Source: Lentisphaeria bacterium (GTDB taxonomy: Bacteria > Verrucomicrobiota > Lentisphaeria > Oligosphaerales > Oligosphaeraceae). From it: a stretch of DNA of 10,988 nucleotides. The position numbers and the translations under genes are program-made. Where the stretch lies: positions 1-10,988 of the forward strand of contig JAEDNB010000058.1 of assembly GCA_016302725.1 (NCBI GenBank), in the 5' to 3' direction. This document shows, piece after piece, positions 1 to 6,884 of this stretch (positions are counted from its first letter, which is position 1; each line of letters starts with the position of its first letter). Below the pieces are notes generated by a model. It was not told the DNA's origin and did not search any database. It was given only the letters and a program-made list of their open reading frames with translations.

Positions 1-67
1 GCGTCAGTGTCTATGAGTATTCCATTAGTTTTTGGTTAGGGGTTTTGCCGCCCCCGCCCGTCTGCCT

Positions 68-121
68 TACGGTATGTGCCGTGACAAGGAATTCCCCTTG
101 CCACGGCACATAATCCCCGTA
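68..121. promoter_or_regulatory. Long imperfect inverted repeat upstream of the phosphate transporter
   Basis: Left arm 73-89 (TATGTGCCGTGACAAGG) and right arm 96-112 (CCTTGCCACGGCACATA) are complementary at 16 of 17 positions around a 6-base centre. A further 5-bp outer pairing (68-72 with 117-121) closes it after a 4-base bulge on the right. It ends 18 bases before the chosen ATG at 140. No T-run follows on either strand, so an intrinsic terminator is unlikely. It could be a DNA operator for a dimeric regulator or a 5'-UTR hairpin. A CATAAT hexamer at 109-114, overlapping the right arm, resembles a -10 box, but I see no matching -35 box at normal spacing. The structure is seen directly; the regulatory role is inferred. 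Confidence 0.6.
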
Positions 122-139
122 TTGACAAACGAGATATAT

Positions 140-1867
140 ATGCTGACCTCCCTTCTTCACGTATTCGGCGGCCTGGCCATCTTCATCTATGGCATGAAGC
201 TCATGAGCGACGGCCTCCATAATTCCGCGGGGGACCGGATGCGCTCCATCCTGAAGGTATTCTCCGCCAACCGCTTCGTGGCCATCCTGTCCGGCGCGGC
301 GGTCACCTGCGTCATCCAATCCTCCAGCGCCAGCACCGTGATGGTCATCGGCTTCGTGAACGCGGGGCTTCTCACCCTGGTGCAGTCCATCGGCATCATC
401 TTCGGCGCCAACATCGGCACCACCATCACCGCGCAACTGGTGGCCTTCAACATCCAATGGCTGGTGATGCCCGCCCTCTTCCTGGGCATGCTGCTCTGGC
501 TCCAGAAACGGCGCGCCCTCTCCTTCTGGGGCCTGACCATCATGGGCTTTGGGTTCCTCTTCCTGGGAATGAACCTGATGAGCAGCGAACTGAAGGCCCT
601 CAGCAAACTCCCCGCCTTCATGGAGGCCTTCCAACTCTTCGCCTGCACCCCCAGGGACGGAATCATCCCCCCCGGGGCGGCCCTGGGGGCCATCGCCGTG
701 GGCATGGCCGCCACCTTCGTGGTGCAAAGCAGTTCCGCCGCCAGCGGGGTCATCATCATCCTGGCCAACTCGGGGATGATCGACCTCCATACCGCCGTGG
801 CCCTGGTCATGGGCTCCAACATCGGCACCACCATCACCGCACAACTGGCCGCCATCCCCGCCAACCGGGTGGCCAAGCAGACCGCCCTGGCCCACACCCT
901 CTTCAACCTCTTCGGGGTCGCCATCACCTTCGCCAGCTTCTACCTCTTCATCCACGGAAAACCCCTCTTCTTCCTCTGCCTGGAGGCCATCAGCAGAAAC
1001 GCCCCCCTGGCGCGCCAAATCGCCAACGCACACACCCTCTTCAACGTGGCCACCACCCTGGCCCTGGTCCCCTTCATCCCCCTCCTGGCCAAGCTCTGCG
1101 AGGCCATCCTCCCCGCCAAGGCGGACGAAATCCAATACAAGCGCCTGGAACCCCACCTGCTCCACAACCCCGCCATCGCCCTCACACAGACCACCGCCGC
1201 CCTCCGCTCCATGCTGAAAAACGCCTGCCTCATGGCGGACGCCACCCTCCGCATCTACGGGCACAACGACGAAAAGAACCGGAAATTCCTGCGGCAGCTC
1301 TCCGAACGGGAGGAGGATGTGGACAACCGGCAGGCGGACATCGCCGACTACCTCTCCCGCCTGATGCAGCAAAACCTCTCCCCCGCCCAGGCGGAGGTCG
1401 TCCCCCTCCTCCTCCACTGCTCCAACGACGCCGAGCGCATCGGGGACCACGCCAGCCGCATCCAGGAAATCATGAACCACATCAAGGACAAGGGAATCCG
1501 CTTCAGCGACGCCGCCGCCAAGGAATACGGGCTCCTCCTCCAGGAACTGGAGGCCCATTTCCAAAGGGTGACGGAGCTCCTGGAAGACAACAGCCCCGAC
1601 AAGCTCCGCCAGGCCATCCAGGCCCGGGGAAGGCTCCACGAACACTTCACCGCCTCCGAACAGGAACACATGGCCCGCATCGCCAAGGGAACCTGCCGCC
1701 CGGAAGTGGGCCTCGTCTTCCTGGAACTGCTCACCGAAATGCGCAAGCTCCTCCGCCATCTCTCCAATATCACCGACCGCGCCGGACAACTCTACGTGCG
1801 CCCCGGAAACCACAGCCTCCCGGGTGACGTCACCCGGGAAGTGACCCTCCCCGCCCCCGTCCTCTGA
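140..1867 (+). CDS. Na+/phosphate cotransporter (PNaS family) with C-terminal PhoU-like domain
   Basis: A 575-residue inner-membrane protein of the Na/Pi cotransporter family, expected to import phosphate with sodium. The two inverted-repeat halves are visible: QSSSAS at 60-65 with GANIGTT at 89-95, then QSSSAAS at 196-202 with GSNIGTT at 225-231. Hydrophobic segments run from about 3 to 315. After residue 340 the chain becomes soluble and helical, and DAERIGDHA (430-438) matches the PhoU metal-binding motif, with a second, degenerate copy near 533-549. The length is normal for NptA/YjbB-type PNaS-PhoU fusions. I chose ATG 140 because it opens directly into the first membrane helix; an in-frame ATG at 32 would force translation through the inverted repeat and add 36 unconserved residues. 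Only a weak GAG lies before the start. The gene lies 20 bases before the response regulator and probably heads that operon. Family assignment is firm; substrate is inferred from the family. Confidence 0.93.
   Translation: MLTSLLHVFGGLAIFIYGMKLMSDGLHNSAGDRMRSILKVFSANRFVAILSGAAVTCVIQSSSASTVMVIGFVNAGLLTLVQSIGIIFGANIGTTITAQLVAFNIQWLVMPALFLGMLLWLQKRRALSFWGLTIMGFGFLFLGMNLMSSELKALSKLPAFMEAFQLFACTPRDGIIPPGAALGAIAVGMAATFVVQSSSAASGVIIILANSGMIDLHTAVALVMGSNIGTTITAQLAAIPANRVAKQTALAHTLFNLFGVAITFASFYLFIHGKPLFFLCLEAISRNAPLARQIANAHTLFNVATTLALVPFIPLLAKLCEAILPAKADEIQYKRLEPHLLHNPAIALTQTTAALRSMLKNACLMADATLRIYGHNDEKNRKFLRQLSEREEDVDNRQADIADYLSRLMQQNLSPAQAEVVPLLLHCSNDAERIGDHASRIQEIMNHIKDKGIRFSDAAAKEYGLLLQELEAHFQRVTELLEDNSPDKLRQAIQARGRLHEHFTASEQEHMARIAKGTCRPEVGLVFLELLTEMRKLLRHLSNITDRAGQLYVRPGNHSLPGDVTREVTLPAPVL
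1818..1839. repeat. Perfect 22-bp palindrome at the end of the transporter gene
   Basis: The half-site TCCCGGGTGAC is followed directly by its exact reverse complement, giving a 22-bp palindrome with TGACGTCA at its centre. It lies in the final codons of the Na/Pi cotransporter, beyond the PhoU-like domain, and ends 48 bases before the response-regulator ATG. In RNA it could form a hairpin, although with no spare loop bases. In DNA it has the symmetry of a dimer binding site. No T-run follows, so it is not a typical terminator. The function is unknown. Confidence 0.6.
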
Positions 1868-1887
1868 ACAGACCCGCCTCGGCCTCC

Positions 1888-2583
1888 ATGAAAAACCCCA
1901 GGCTCCTCATCATCGAAGACGACGAATCCATCCGGGAACTGCTTTCCCTCACCCTGGAAGCCGACGGATACCAGGAAATCTTCACTGCCGCCGACGGGGC
2001 GGAAGGGATGGCCATGCTCCGGAAGTGCCACCCTGACCTCGTCCTCCTGGACCTGATGCTCCCGGGGGTGGACGGCCTCACCATCTGCCAGATGGCCAAG
2101 TCCTCCCCGGAAACCCGGCACATCCCCATCATCATGCTCACGGCGAAAAGCACCGAGGCCGACATCGTCCGCGGGCTGGACCTGGGGGCCAGCGACTACG
2201 TCACCAAGCCCTTCAACCGGAAGGTGCTCCTGGCCCGTATCCGCACCCAGTTGCGCACCCGGGAGGAGCAGGGGGAGCAGGATGTCTACCTCTACGGCCC
2301 CCTGAAACTGGACTGCCGCCAGCACCTGGCCACCCTGGAGGGAACCCCCCTGGAGCTCACCGCAGGGGAATTCACCCTCCTCCACCTCTTCCTCACCCAC
2401 CCCGGGCGGGTCTTCACCCGCACCCAGATTGTCACCCACACCAAGGGGACCCGCTACCCCGTCACGGAGCGTTCCATTGACGTCCAGATGGTCAGCCTGC
2501 GCCGGAAGCTGGGGGAATGGGGGCGCAACATCGAGACGGTGCGTGGCGTGGGCTACCGCCTGAAATCCCAGGAGACCCCATGA
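1888..2583 (+). CDS. OmpR/PhoB-family DNA-binding response regulator
   Basis: A 231-residue two-domain cytoplasmic transcription regulator. The receiver domain (about 4-118) has the acidic pocket E10-D11-D12, the phospho-acceptor D55 in LVLLDLMLPG, T85 and K107. The C-terminal winged-helix domain (about 133-226) carries RSIDVQMVSLRRKLG at 195-209 and ETVRGVGYRL at 216-225, both typical of the OmpR/PhoB class and close to PhoB. Phosphorylation by the adjacent kinase should promote dimer binding to direct-repeat promoter sites. Its neighbours (phosphate cotransporter before, kinase after) make a PhoB role likely but not proven. The ATG gives the usual short N-terminus before the first strand, yet no Shine-Dalgarno sequence lies upstream (the preceding bases are CT-rich). 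Its TGA overlaps the kinase ATG. Confidence 0.93.
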   Translation: MKNPRLLIIEDDESIRELLSLTLEADGYQEIFTAADGAEGMAMLRKCHPDLVLLDLMLPGVDGLTICQMAKSSPETRHIPIIMLTAKSTEADIVRGLDLGASDYVTKPFNRKVLLARIRTQLRTREEQGEQDVYLYGPLKLDCRQHLATLEGTPLELTAGEFTLLHLFLTHPGRVFTRTQIVTHTKGTRYPVTERSIDVQMVSLRRKLGEWGRNIETVRGVGYRLKSQETP

Positions 2584-4013
2584 CCCCCCGGAAGGAAGGA
2601 GAAATCCGCCTCTTCGCCCTCCCCGCCTTCCTGCTGGGGCTCCTCCTCCTCTTCGGGGGGCTCCTCTATTGGCAGATGGAGGCCTTCCAGCAGGCCATCC
2701 GCCAGGAGACCCTCTCCAGCATCCAGGAGGAAAGCGAACTGCTCCGCAGCCTCATGACCCCCCTTCTGGAGGAAAACCGCCTCCAGGAGGCCCGGCTCGT
2801 CTGCGATTCCTTCACCCGAGACTCCCTCCGCCTGACCCTCATCCGGCAGGATGGCACCGTGGTGGCGGACTCCACCCGCCATGACCCCGAGGCCCTGGAC
2901 AACCATCTCCTCCGCCAGGAGGTGCAAAGCGCCCTGCAGGGGGAGTCCATGGCCGTCTCCCGGAAGAGCGAGAGCACGGGGGCCTGGATGACCTATTATG
3001 CCACGTGCCTCCGCCTCGCCAACGGGGAGACCTACCTCCTGCGGACCGCCGTCAGCACGGACCGCACCTCCCGCCTGCTCCATCTGGCCCGGCGCCTCTT
3101 CTGGGGCACCATCGCCCTGGGGGCGGCCACCGTTGCCTTCCTCACCCTCTATGTCCTTCGCCGGCTCTACCATCCCCTCCGGCGGCTCCAGGAGAGCATG
3201 GACAGGATTGCCGAGGGGGCGTTGGAGACCCCCATTCCCGTGCCGGACAAGGGGATTGTGCGGCATATCGCCCGGCATGTCCAGGAGATGACGGAGCAGT
3301 TGCGGCAGCAACTGCGGGAGATGCGGCAGCTGGAGGAGTTCCGGAAGGACTTCATCTCCAACGTCTCCCACGAAATCAAGACCCCCCTTACCTCCATTGT
3401 GGTGGCGGCGGAGACCATCCAGGAGACCCCCGGCCTGCCCAGGGAGCAGTTGGAAAGGCTGGTAAACCTGATGTGCGCCCAGTCCCAGCGCCTCAACCGC
3501 CTGGTGCAGGACATCCTGGCCCTGGCCTCCCTGGAGCATCGGCAGCAGGAAAAGCGGAGGGATTTCCTTTCCGTCAACCTGAGGCAAGTGGCCCAGGAGG
3601 CCGTGGAGGAGTGCCGGGACGAGGCGGAGCAGAAGGATTGCCTCCTCTCCCTGGCCATCCCCGAAAAACTCCAGGTGACGGGGGATTCCCAGCTTCTCGC
3701 CCAGGCCATCGGCAATCTTCTCCACAACGCCTTGAAATACAGCGGGAGCCAAAGCATCACCCTGGCCGCCTCCCAAGCGGGAGAGTGGGTCACCCTGGCC
3801 TGCGTCGACCACGGCTGCGGCATCCCCCGGGAGCATTGGCCCAGGATTTTCGAGCGATTCTACCGGGTCAACAAGGAGCGTTCCCGTTCCCTGGGAGGCA
3901 CGGGGCTGGGGCTGGCCATCGTAAAGCACATCGCCCAGCTCCACCAGGGAACCGTGGAGATTGACGAGACCCCCGGCGGCGGAACCACCTTCCGCCTCCG
4001 GCTGCCCGTTTAA
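2580..4013 (+). CDS. Membrane sensor histidine kinase (PhoR-like)
   Basis: A 477-residue kinase partnered with the preceding regulator. It has an N-terminal membrane helix (about 11-33), an extracytoplasmic sensing region of about 135 residues (34-170), a second helix (about 173-193), a HAMP linker (about 194-246), and a HisKA dimerisation domain with H264 in NVSHEIKTPL. The ATPase domain follows, with N-box N383 in NLLHNALKYS, DHGCGIP at 410-416, IFERFYRV at 423-430 and GGTGLGLAIV at 439-448. All catalytic boxes are intact. The start is the ATG at 2580, which overlaps the regulator stop (ATGA) and has AGGAG five bases upstream; an open extension to 2517 lies wholly inside the regulator gene. 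Unlike E. coli PhoR, no PAS domain sits between HAMP and HisKA, so sensing probably uses the external domain. A phosphate signal is inferred only from gene context. Confidence 0.93.
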   Translation: MTPRKEGEIRLFALPAFLLGLLLLFGGLLYWQMEAFQQAIRQETLSSIQEESELLRSLMTPLLEENRLQEARLVCDSFTRDSLRLTLIRQDGTVVADSTRHDPEALDNHLLRQEVQSALQGESMAVSRKSESTGAWMTYYATCLRLANGETYLLRTAVSTDRTSRLLHLARRLFWGTIALGAATVAFLTLYVLRRLYHPLRRLQESMDRIAEGALETPIPVPDKGIVRHIARHVQEMTEQLRQQLREMRQLEEFRKDFISNVSHEIKTPLTSIVVAAETIQETPGLPREQLERLVNLMCAQSQRLNRLVQDILALASLEHRQQEKRRDFLSVNLRQVAQEAVEECRDEAEQKDCLLSLAIPEKLQVTGDSQLLAQAIGNLLHNALKYSGSQSITLAASQAGEWVTLACVDHGCGIPREHWPRIFERFYRVNKERSRSLGGTGLGLAIVKHIAQLHQGTVEIDETPGGGTTFRLRLPV

Positions 4014-4032
4014 TCCCCCCCAAAAAGTATTC

Positions 4033-5166
4033 CTACAGTTCCAGTTCCTTGGAGGCCACCGCCAGGTTGTCGATTCCCCCGGCGGCCACGGCCACGGTGT
4101 CCTCGATGCGGATGCCCCCCCAGGCGGGGTCATAGAGCCCCGGCTCCACAGTCACCACATGTCCCTCCTCCATCACCGTGGAGTCCCCCGGGGAGAGGCA
4201 GGGCTTTTCGTGGATTTCCAGCCCCACGGAGTGTCCCAGGCCATGGAAGAAGCCACGGTAGAGGCCGCTTTTGGGGTCCCGCTCCATGGGAAAGCCCGAT
4301 GCCGTGAAATGGTCCGCCGCCAACTGGTGCATCTGGGCGCCGGTCACCCCGGGGCGCAATGCCTGAAGCACCTTTTCCTGGGCTTCCAGGACGCATTCAT
4401 ATGCCTTCCTGACCACGGGGGAGGCGGCGCCCTTGACCCTGGTGCGGGTAAGGTCCCCGAAATAGCCCGATTCCTGGTCCCGGGGGAAGATGTCCATGAC
4501 GATGGGTTCGTTGGCCTTGAGGGGGCCATGGCCGGCCTGGTGGGGATCCGCCCCCTGGACGCCCGGCGCGGTGATGGTGCCCCGGGCCAGGCCGCCCTTG
4601 CGGGCGATGGCGGCATCCACTTCCCCCCGCAGCTCCTCCGCCGTCAGGCGGTGTCCCCCCAGCATCAGGAACCCCTCCTTGTCCACGGTGGCCTGGCGGA
4701 GCATGCCGTCCGCCTGGGCCAGGCCGGCCTCCGCCAGCCGTTCCCCCCGTCGCACCTTCTCGATTTCCTCCCGGCTCTTGATCCGGCGTTCCGGCGTCAG
4801 ATTCCAGCAAGGGGTGACCTGGATGCCTGCGCCGCGGAGCAAATCGGCATATTCCAGGGGGAAGGAGGCGGGCACATTCCACTCCCAGACCCCGGTTCCC
4901 CGGCAGACGGTGCGCACCATCCGCAGGAACCAGTTTCCCCCTGCCGGTTCGGCCTCGATGCCAAAGAACTCCTCCAGATGCTGGACATCGGCCACCTTCA
5001 CGGAGGGGCGGCACTCCTTCCGGGCGCGTCCCAGTTCCAGGCAGCTCACGGCCGCCACCGCCCCCTTGTCCGTCTGGAAAAACAGGAAGGCGTCGGGGGC
5101 GCAGAAGCCGGAAAGATACCACAGGTCCGCGCAGGTTTCGCTGCTGGCGTAGAAGAGCTTGTCCAT
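4033..5166 (-). CDS. M24-family metallopeptidase (Xaa-Pro aminopeptidase/dipeptidase type)
   Basis: A 377-residue protein with an N-terminal creatinase-like domain (about 1-125) and a pita-bread M24 domain (about 128-370), expected to cleave the bond before or after proline in short peptides in the cytoplasm, using two metal ions. The five metal ligands can be read: D225 (MDIFPRD), D238 (GDLTRT), H312 (HGLGHSVGLEIHE), E341 (VEPGLY) and E355 (RIEDT); H213 matches the active-site proton donor. The two Asp ligands are 13 residues apart because of a small insertion. I chose the ATG at 5166 because it lies just before the first conserved strand and has AAGGA upstream. A second ATG, at 5187, adds seven residues, lacks a Shine-Dalgarno sequence and lies 4 bases past the znuB stop. 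It is the last gene of the minus-strand block. Exo-specificity (PepP or PepQ type) cannot be settled by eye. Confidence 0.88.
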   Translation of the reverse strand: MDKLFYASSETCADLWYLSGFCAPDAFLFFQTDKGAVAAVSCLELGRARKECRPSVKVADVQHLEEFFGIEAEPAGGNWFLRMVRTVCRGTGVWEWNVPASFPLEYADLLRGAGIQVTPCWNLTPERRIKSREEIEKVRRGERLAEAGLAQADGMLRQATVDKEGFLMLGGHRLTAEELRGEVDAAIARKGGLARGTITAPGVQGADPHQAGHGPLKANEPIVMDIFPRDQESGYFGDLTRTRVKGAASPVVRKAYECVLEAQEKVLQALRPGVTGAQMHQLAADHFTASGFPMERDPKSGLYRGFFHGLGHSVGLEIHEKPCLSPGDSTVMEEGHVVTVEPGLYDPAWGGIRIEDTVAVAAGGIDNLAVASKELEL

Positions 5167-5191
5167 TTTCGTATCCAATCCTTGCATGGGG

Positions 5192-6094
5192 CTATTTCAC
5201 GGTGGGTTCCCCCCGGCGTTCCCGGAGGGCGGCCCGAAGGCGGGAGAAGAGCCAGGCCACCAGGTAGGAAAGCCCCGCCAATTCCACAATCACCGCCCCC
5301 GGCGAACGCAGCAGGCTTCCGCTCCCCGCCCCGTAGGAGATGCCCACCCCCAGGAAGGAACACAGGAAACAGAGCACGCCCGCCACCGCCATGATGACGG
5401 GAATCCGGCGGGAAAGCAGGGAGGCCGCCGCCACGGGAAGCACCAGCAGGGCCATGCAGAGCACGACCCCCACCAGCTGGGAGAGGACCGTCACCGTCAC
5501 CGCCACCATCAGCTGGAAGGCCAGCTGCACCCTGCCCCGGGAAAGCCCCCGCAGCGTCAGGAGTTCATCATGGAAGGCCAGCGCCACGAAGCGGGAGTGC
5601 CAGAAGAGGGCCAGCAGGAGGACAAGGCCATCCAGGAGTCCGATGGTCCAGAGGTCCTGGGGGGAGATGATGAGGATGCTTCCGAAGAGATAGCTGGTCA
5701 GTTCGGTGCCGTATCCCGGGCGGGCATTCACAAAGGAGACCCCCATGGCCATGCCCAGGGCCCACAGCGCGGAAAGCACGGTGTCCAGCCGGAAATGCCA
5801 GCGGGTGGTCAGCAAGGTGATGAGAATGGCCACGGCAACGCCGGCCGCAAGCCCCCCGCCCCAGGGCGTCAGCCAGGGGAGGCGGCTCTCCAGGGCGGGG
5901 AAGAGCCCCTGGAGGTAGAGCACCGCCCCCACCCCTCCCAGGAGGGAGTGGCTCACGGCGCCCACGGCGTAGCTGTCCCGTTTCAGCACCACATAGCATC
6001 CCACCACGCCGCAGCAGATTGCCGCCAGCACCATGGCGGCCAGGGAGCGCAGGAGGAGGGGGGAATGGGGCAACTCCAGGAGGAACTCACCCAT
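5192..6094 (-). CDS. znuB: Zinc/manganese-type ABC transporter permease (ABC-3 family)
   Basis: A 300-residue integral membrane permease of the ZnuB/MntB/TroC family, forming the channel of the metal importer with the adjacent ATPase and binding protein. It is hydrophobic throughout, with about eight helices. Family landmarks are the cytoplasmic loop VVLKRDSYAVGAVSHSLLGG (35-54), FGSIL at 137-141 and MALLVLPVAAA near 214-224. The ATG at 6094 has AGGAGG nine bases upstream and lies inside the end of znuC (8-base overlap), which supports coupled translation. The C-terminus is short and basic. Zinc is the likeliest substrate given the family and the complete binding-protein/ATPase/permease set, but manganese or iron cannot be excluded from sequence. 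Confidence 0.92.
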   Translation of the reverse strand: MGEFLLELPHSPLLLRSLAAMVLAAICCGVVGCYVVLKRDSYAVGAVSHSLLGGVGAVLYLQGLFPALESRLPWLTPWGGGLAAGVAVAILITLLTTRWHFRLDTVLSALWALGMAMGVSFVNARPGYGTELTSYLFGSILIISPQDLWTIGLLDGLVLLLALFWHSRFVALAFHDELLTLRGLSRGRVQLAFQLMVAVTVTVLSQLVGVVLCMALLVLPVAAASLLSRRIPVIMAVAGVLCFLCSFLGVGISYGAGSGSLLRSPGAVIVELAGLSYLVAWLFSRLRAALRERRGEPTVK

Positions 6095-6884
6095 GGGCGT
6101 GTCCCTCCTCTTGTCCCAGGTGGGGTCCCGCGCAGGGGTCCGCCTCCTGTCCGTCCTGGGTCACGGGGCAGGCATGATGGAAGATGTGGATCCAGTTTCC
6201 CACGTGGAGGTCCTCCTGGGAGACCTGGTCGATGCGGTGCATGTCGGCGGTATGGTTCACGCAGACCACGTGTGTGGCAAAGGGTTCCACCATGGTGAGG
6301 TTGTGGGAGACCATGACGATGGTGAGGCGCTGGCTGAGTTCCTTGAGGAGTCCGTAGATGGCGGCCACCCCGGGGGCGTCCAGGTTGGCGCCGGGTTCAT
6401 CCAGGAGGAGCAGGGAGGGATGGGAGGCCAGGGCCTGGGCGATGAGGACCCGTTGCCGCTGGCCTCCGGAGAGTTCGGCGAAGGGGCGTCGGGCCTCCTG
6501 CTTCAGGCCCACCCCTTCCAGGGCCTCCAGGGCGGCCTGGCGGTCACGGCGGCGGGGCCCCAGGAAGGAGTAGTGTTCCAGGCGCCCCAGCAACACCGTC
6601 TCCAGCACGGAGATGGGAAAATTGTGGTCGAATTCCAGGGACTGGGGGACATAGGCCATCTGCCTCCGGGCCACCTCGGGGCTCTCTCCCAGGATGCGCA
6701 CGCTTCCATAGCGGGGCTTGAGCAATCCCAGCATCAGGCGGAGGAGGGTGCTTTTGCCGCCCCCGTTGGGCCCCACCACCATGGCGAAATCCCCTGGGGA
6801 GACCGTGAGGTTGATGTTGTGCAGCACCTCATGCTCCTCGTAGCCAAAGCAGAGATTCCGGATTTCCACGGCGGGGGTCGTCAT
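6087..6884 (-). CDS. znuC: Zinc/manganese-type ABC transporter ATP-binding protein
   Basis: A 265-residue ATPase that powers metal import on the cytoplasmic face. The nucleotide-binding set is complete: Walker A GPNGGGKST at 38-46, Q-loop Q81, signature LSGGQRQR at 138-145, Walker B LLLLDEP at 158-164 and switch H194. After the core, a tail from about residue 228 carries several His and Cys residues (HIFHHAC near 233-239, ending GHAHG), suggesting metal binding or sensing. The true start is the ATG at 6884: it overlaps the znuA stop (ATGA) and has GGGGAGG seven bases upstream. The same frame stays open far upstream, but there it lies over znuA in another frame. Family is certain; metal identity is inferred from the neighbours. 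Confidence 0.94.
   Translation of the reverse strand: MTTPAVEIRNLCFGYEEHEVLHNINLTVSPGDFAMVVGPNGGGKSTLLRLMLGLLKPRYGSVRILGESPEVARRQMAYVPQSLEFDHNFPISVLETVLLGRLEHYSFLGPRRRDRQAALEALEGVGLKQEARRPFAELSGGQRQRVLIAQALASHPSLLLLDEPGANLDAPGVAAIYGLLKELSQRLTIVMVSHNLTMVEPFATHVVCVNHTADMHRIDQVSQEDLHVGNWIHIFHHACPVTQDGQEADPCAGPHLGQEEGHAHG

Noticed and set aside
122..127. TTGACA matching a -35 box
   Set aside because: It lies only 12 bases before the ATG; a -10 box at proper spacing would fall within the coding region, and none is seen there.
32..139. N-terminal extension of the Na/Pi cotransporter from an ATG at 32
   Set aside because: It would be translated through the inverted repeat and adds 36 polar, proline-containing residues before the natural first membrane helix.
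11..1813. 600-codon open frame on the minus strand over the phosphate transporter
   Set aside because: It is antisense to a clear PNaS gene; its product is Gly/Glu/Asp/His-rich with no domain or membrane logic, as expected from GC-rich codon bias.
2553..4133. 526-codon minus-strand frame over the kinase
   Set aside because: It runs antisense to an intact histidine kinase with all catalytic boxes and has Gly/Leu/Pro-rich composition only.
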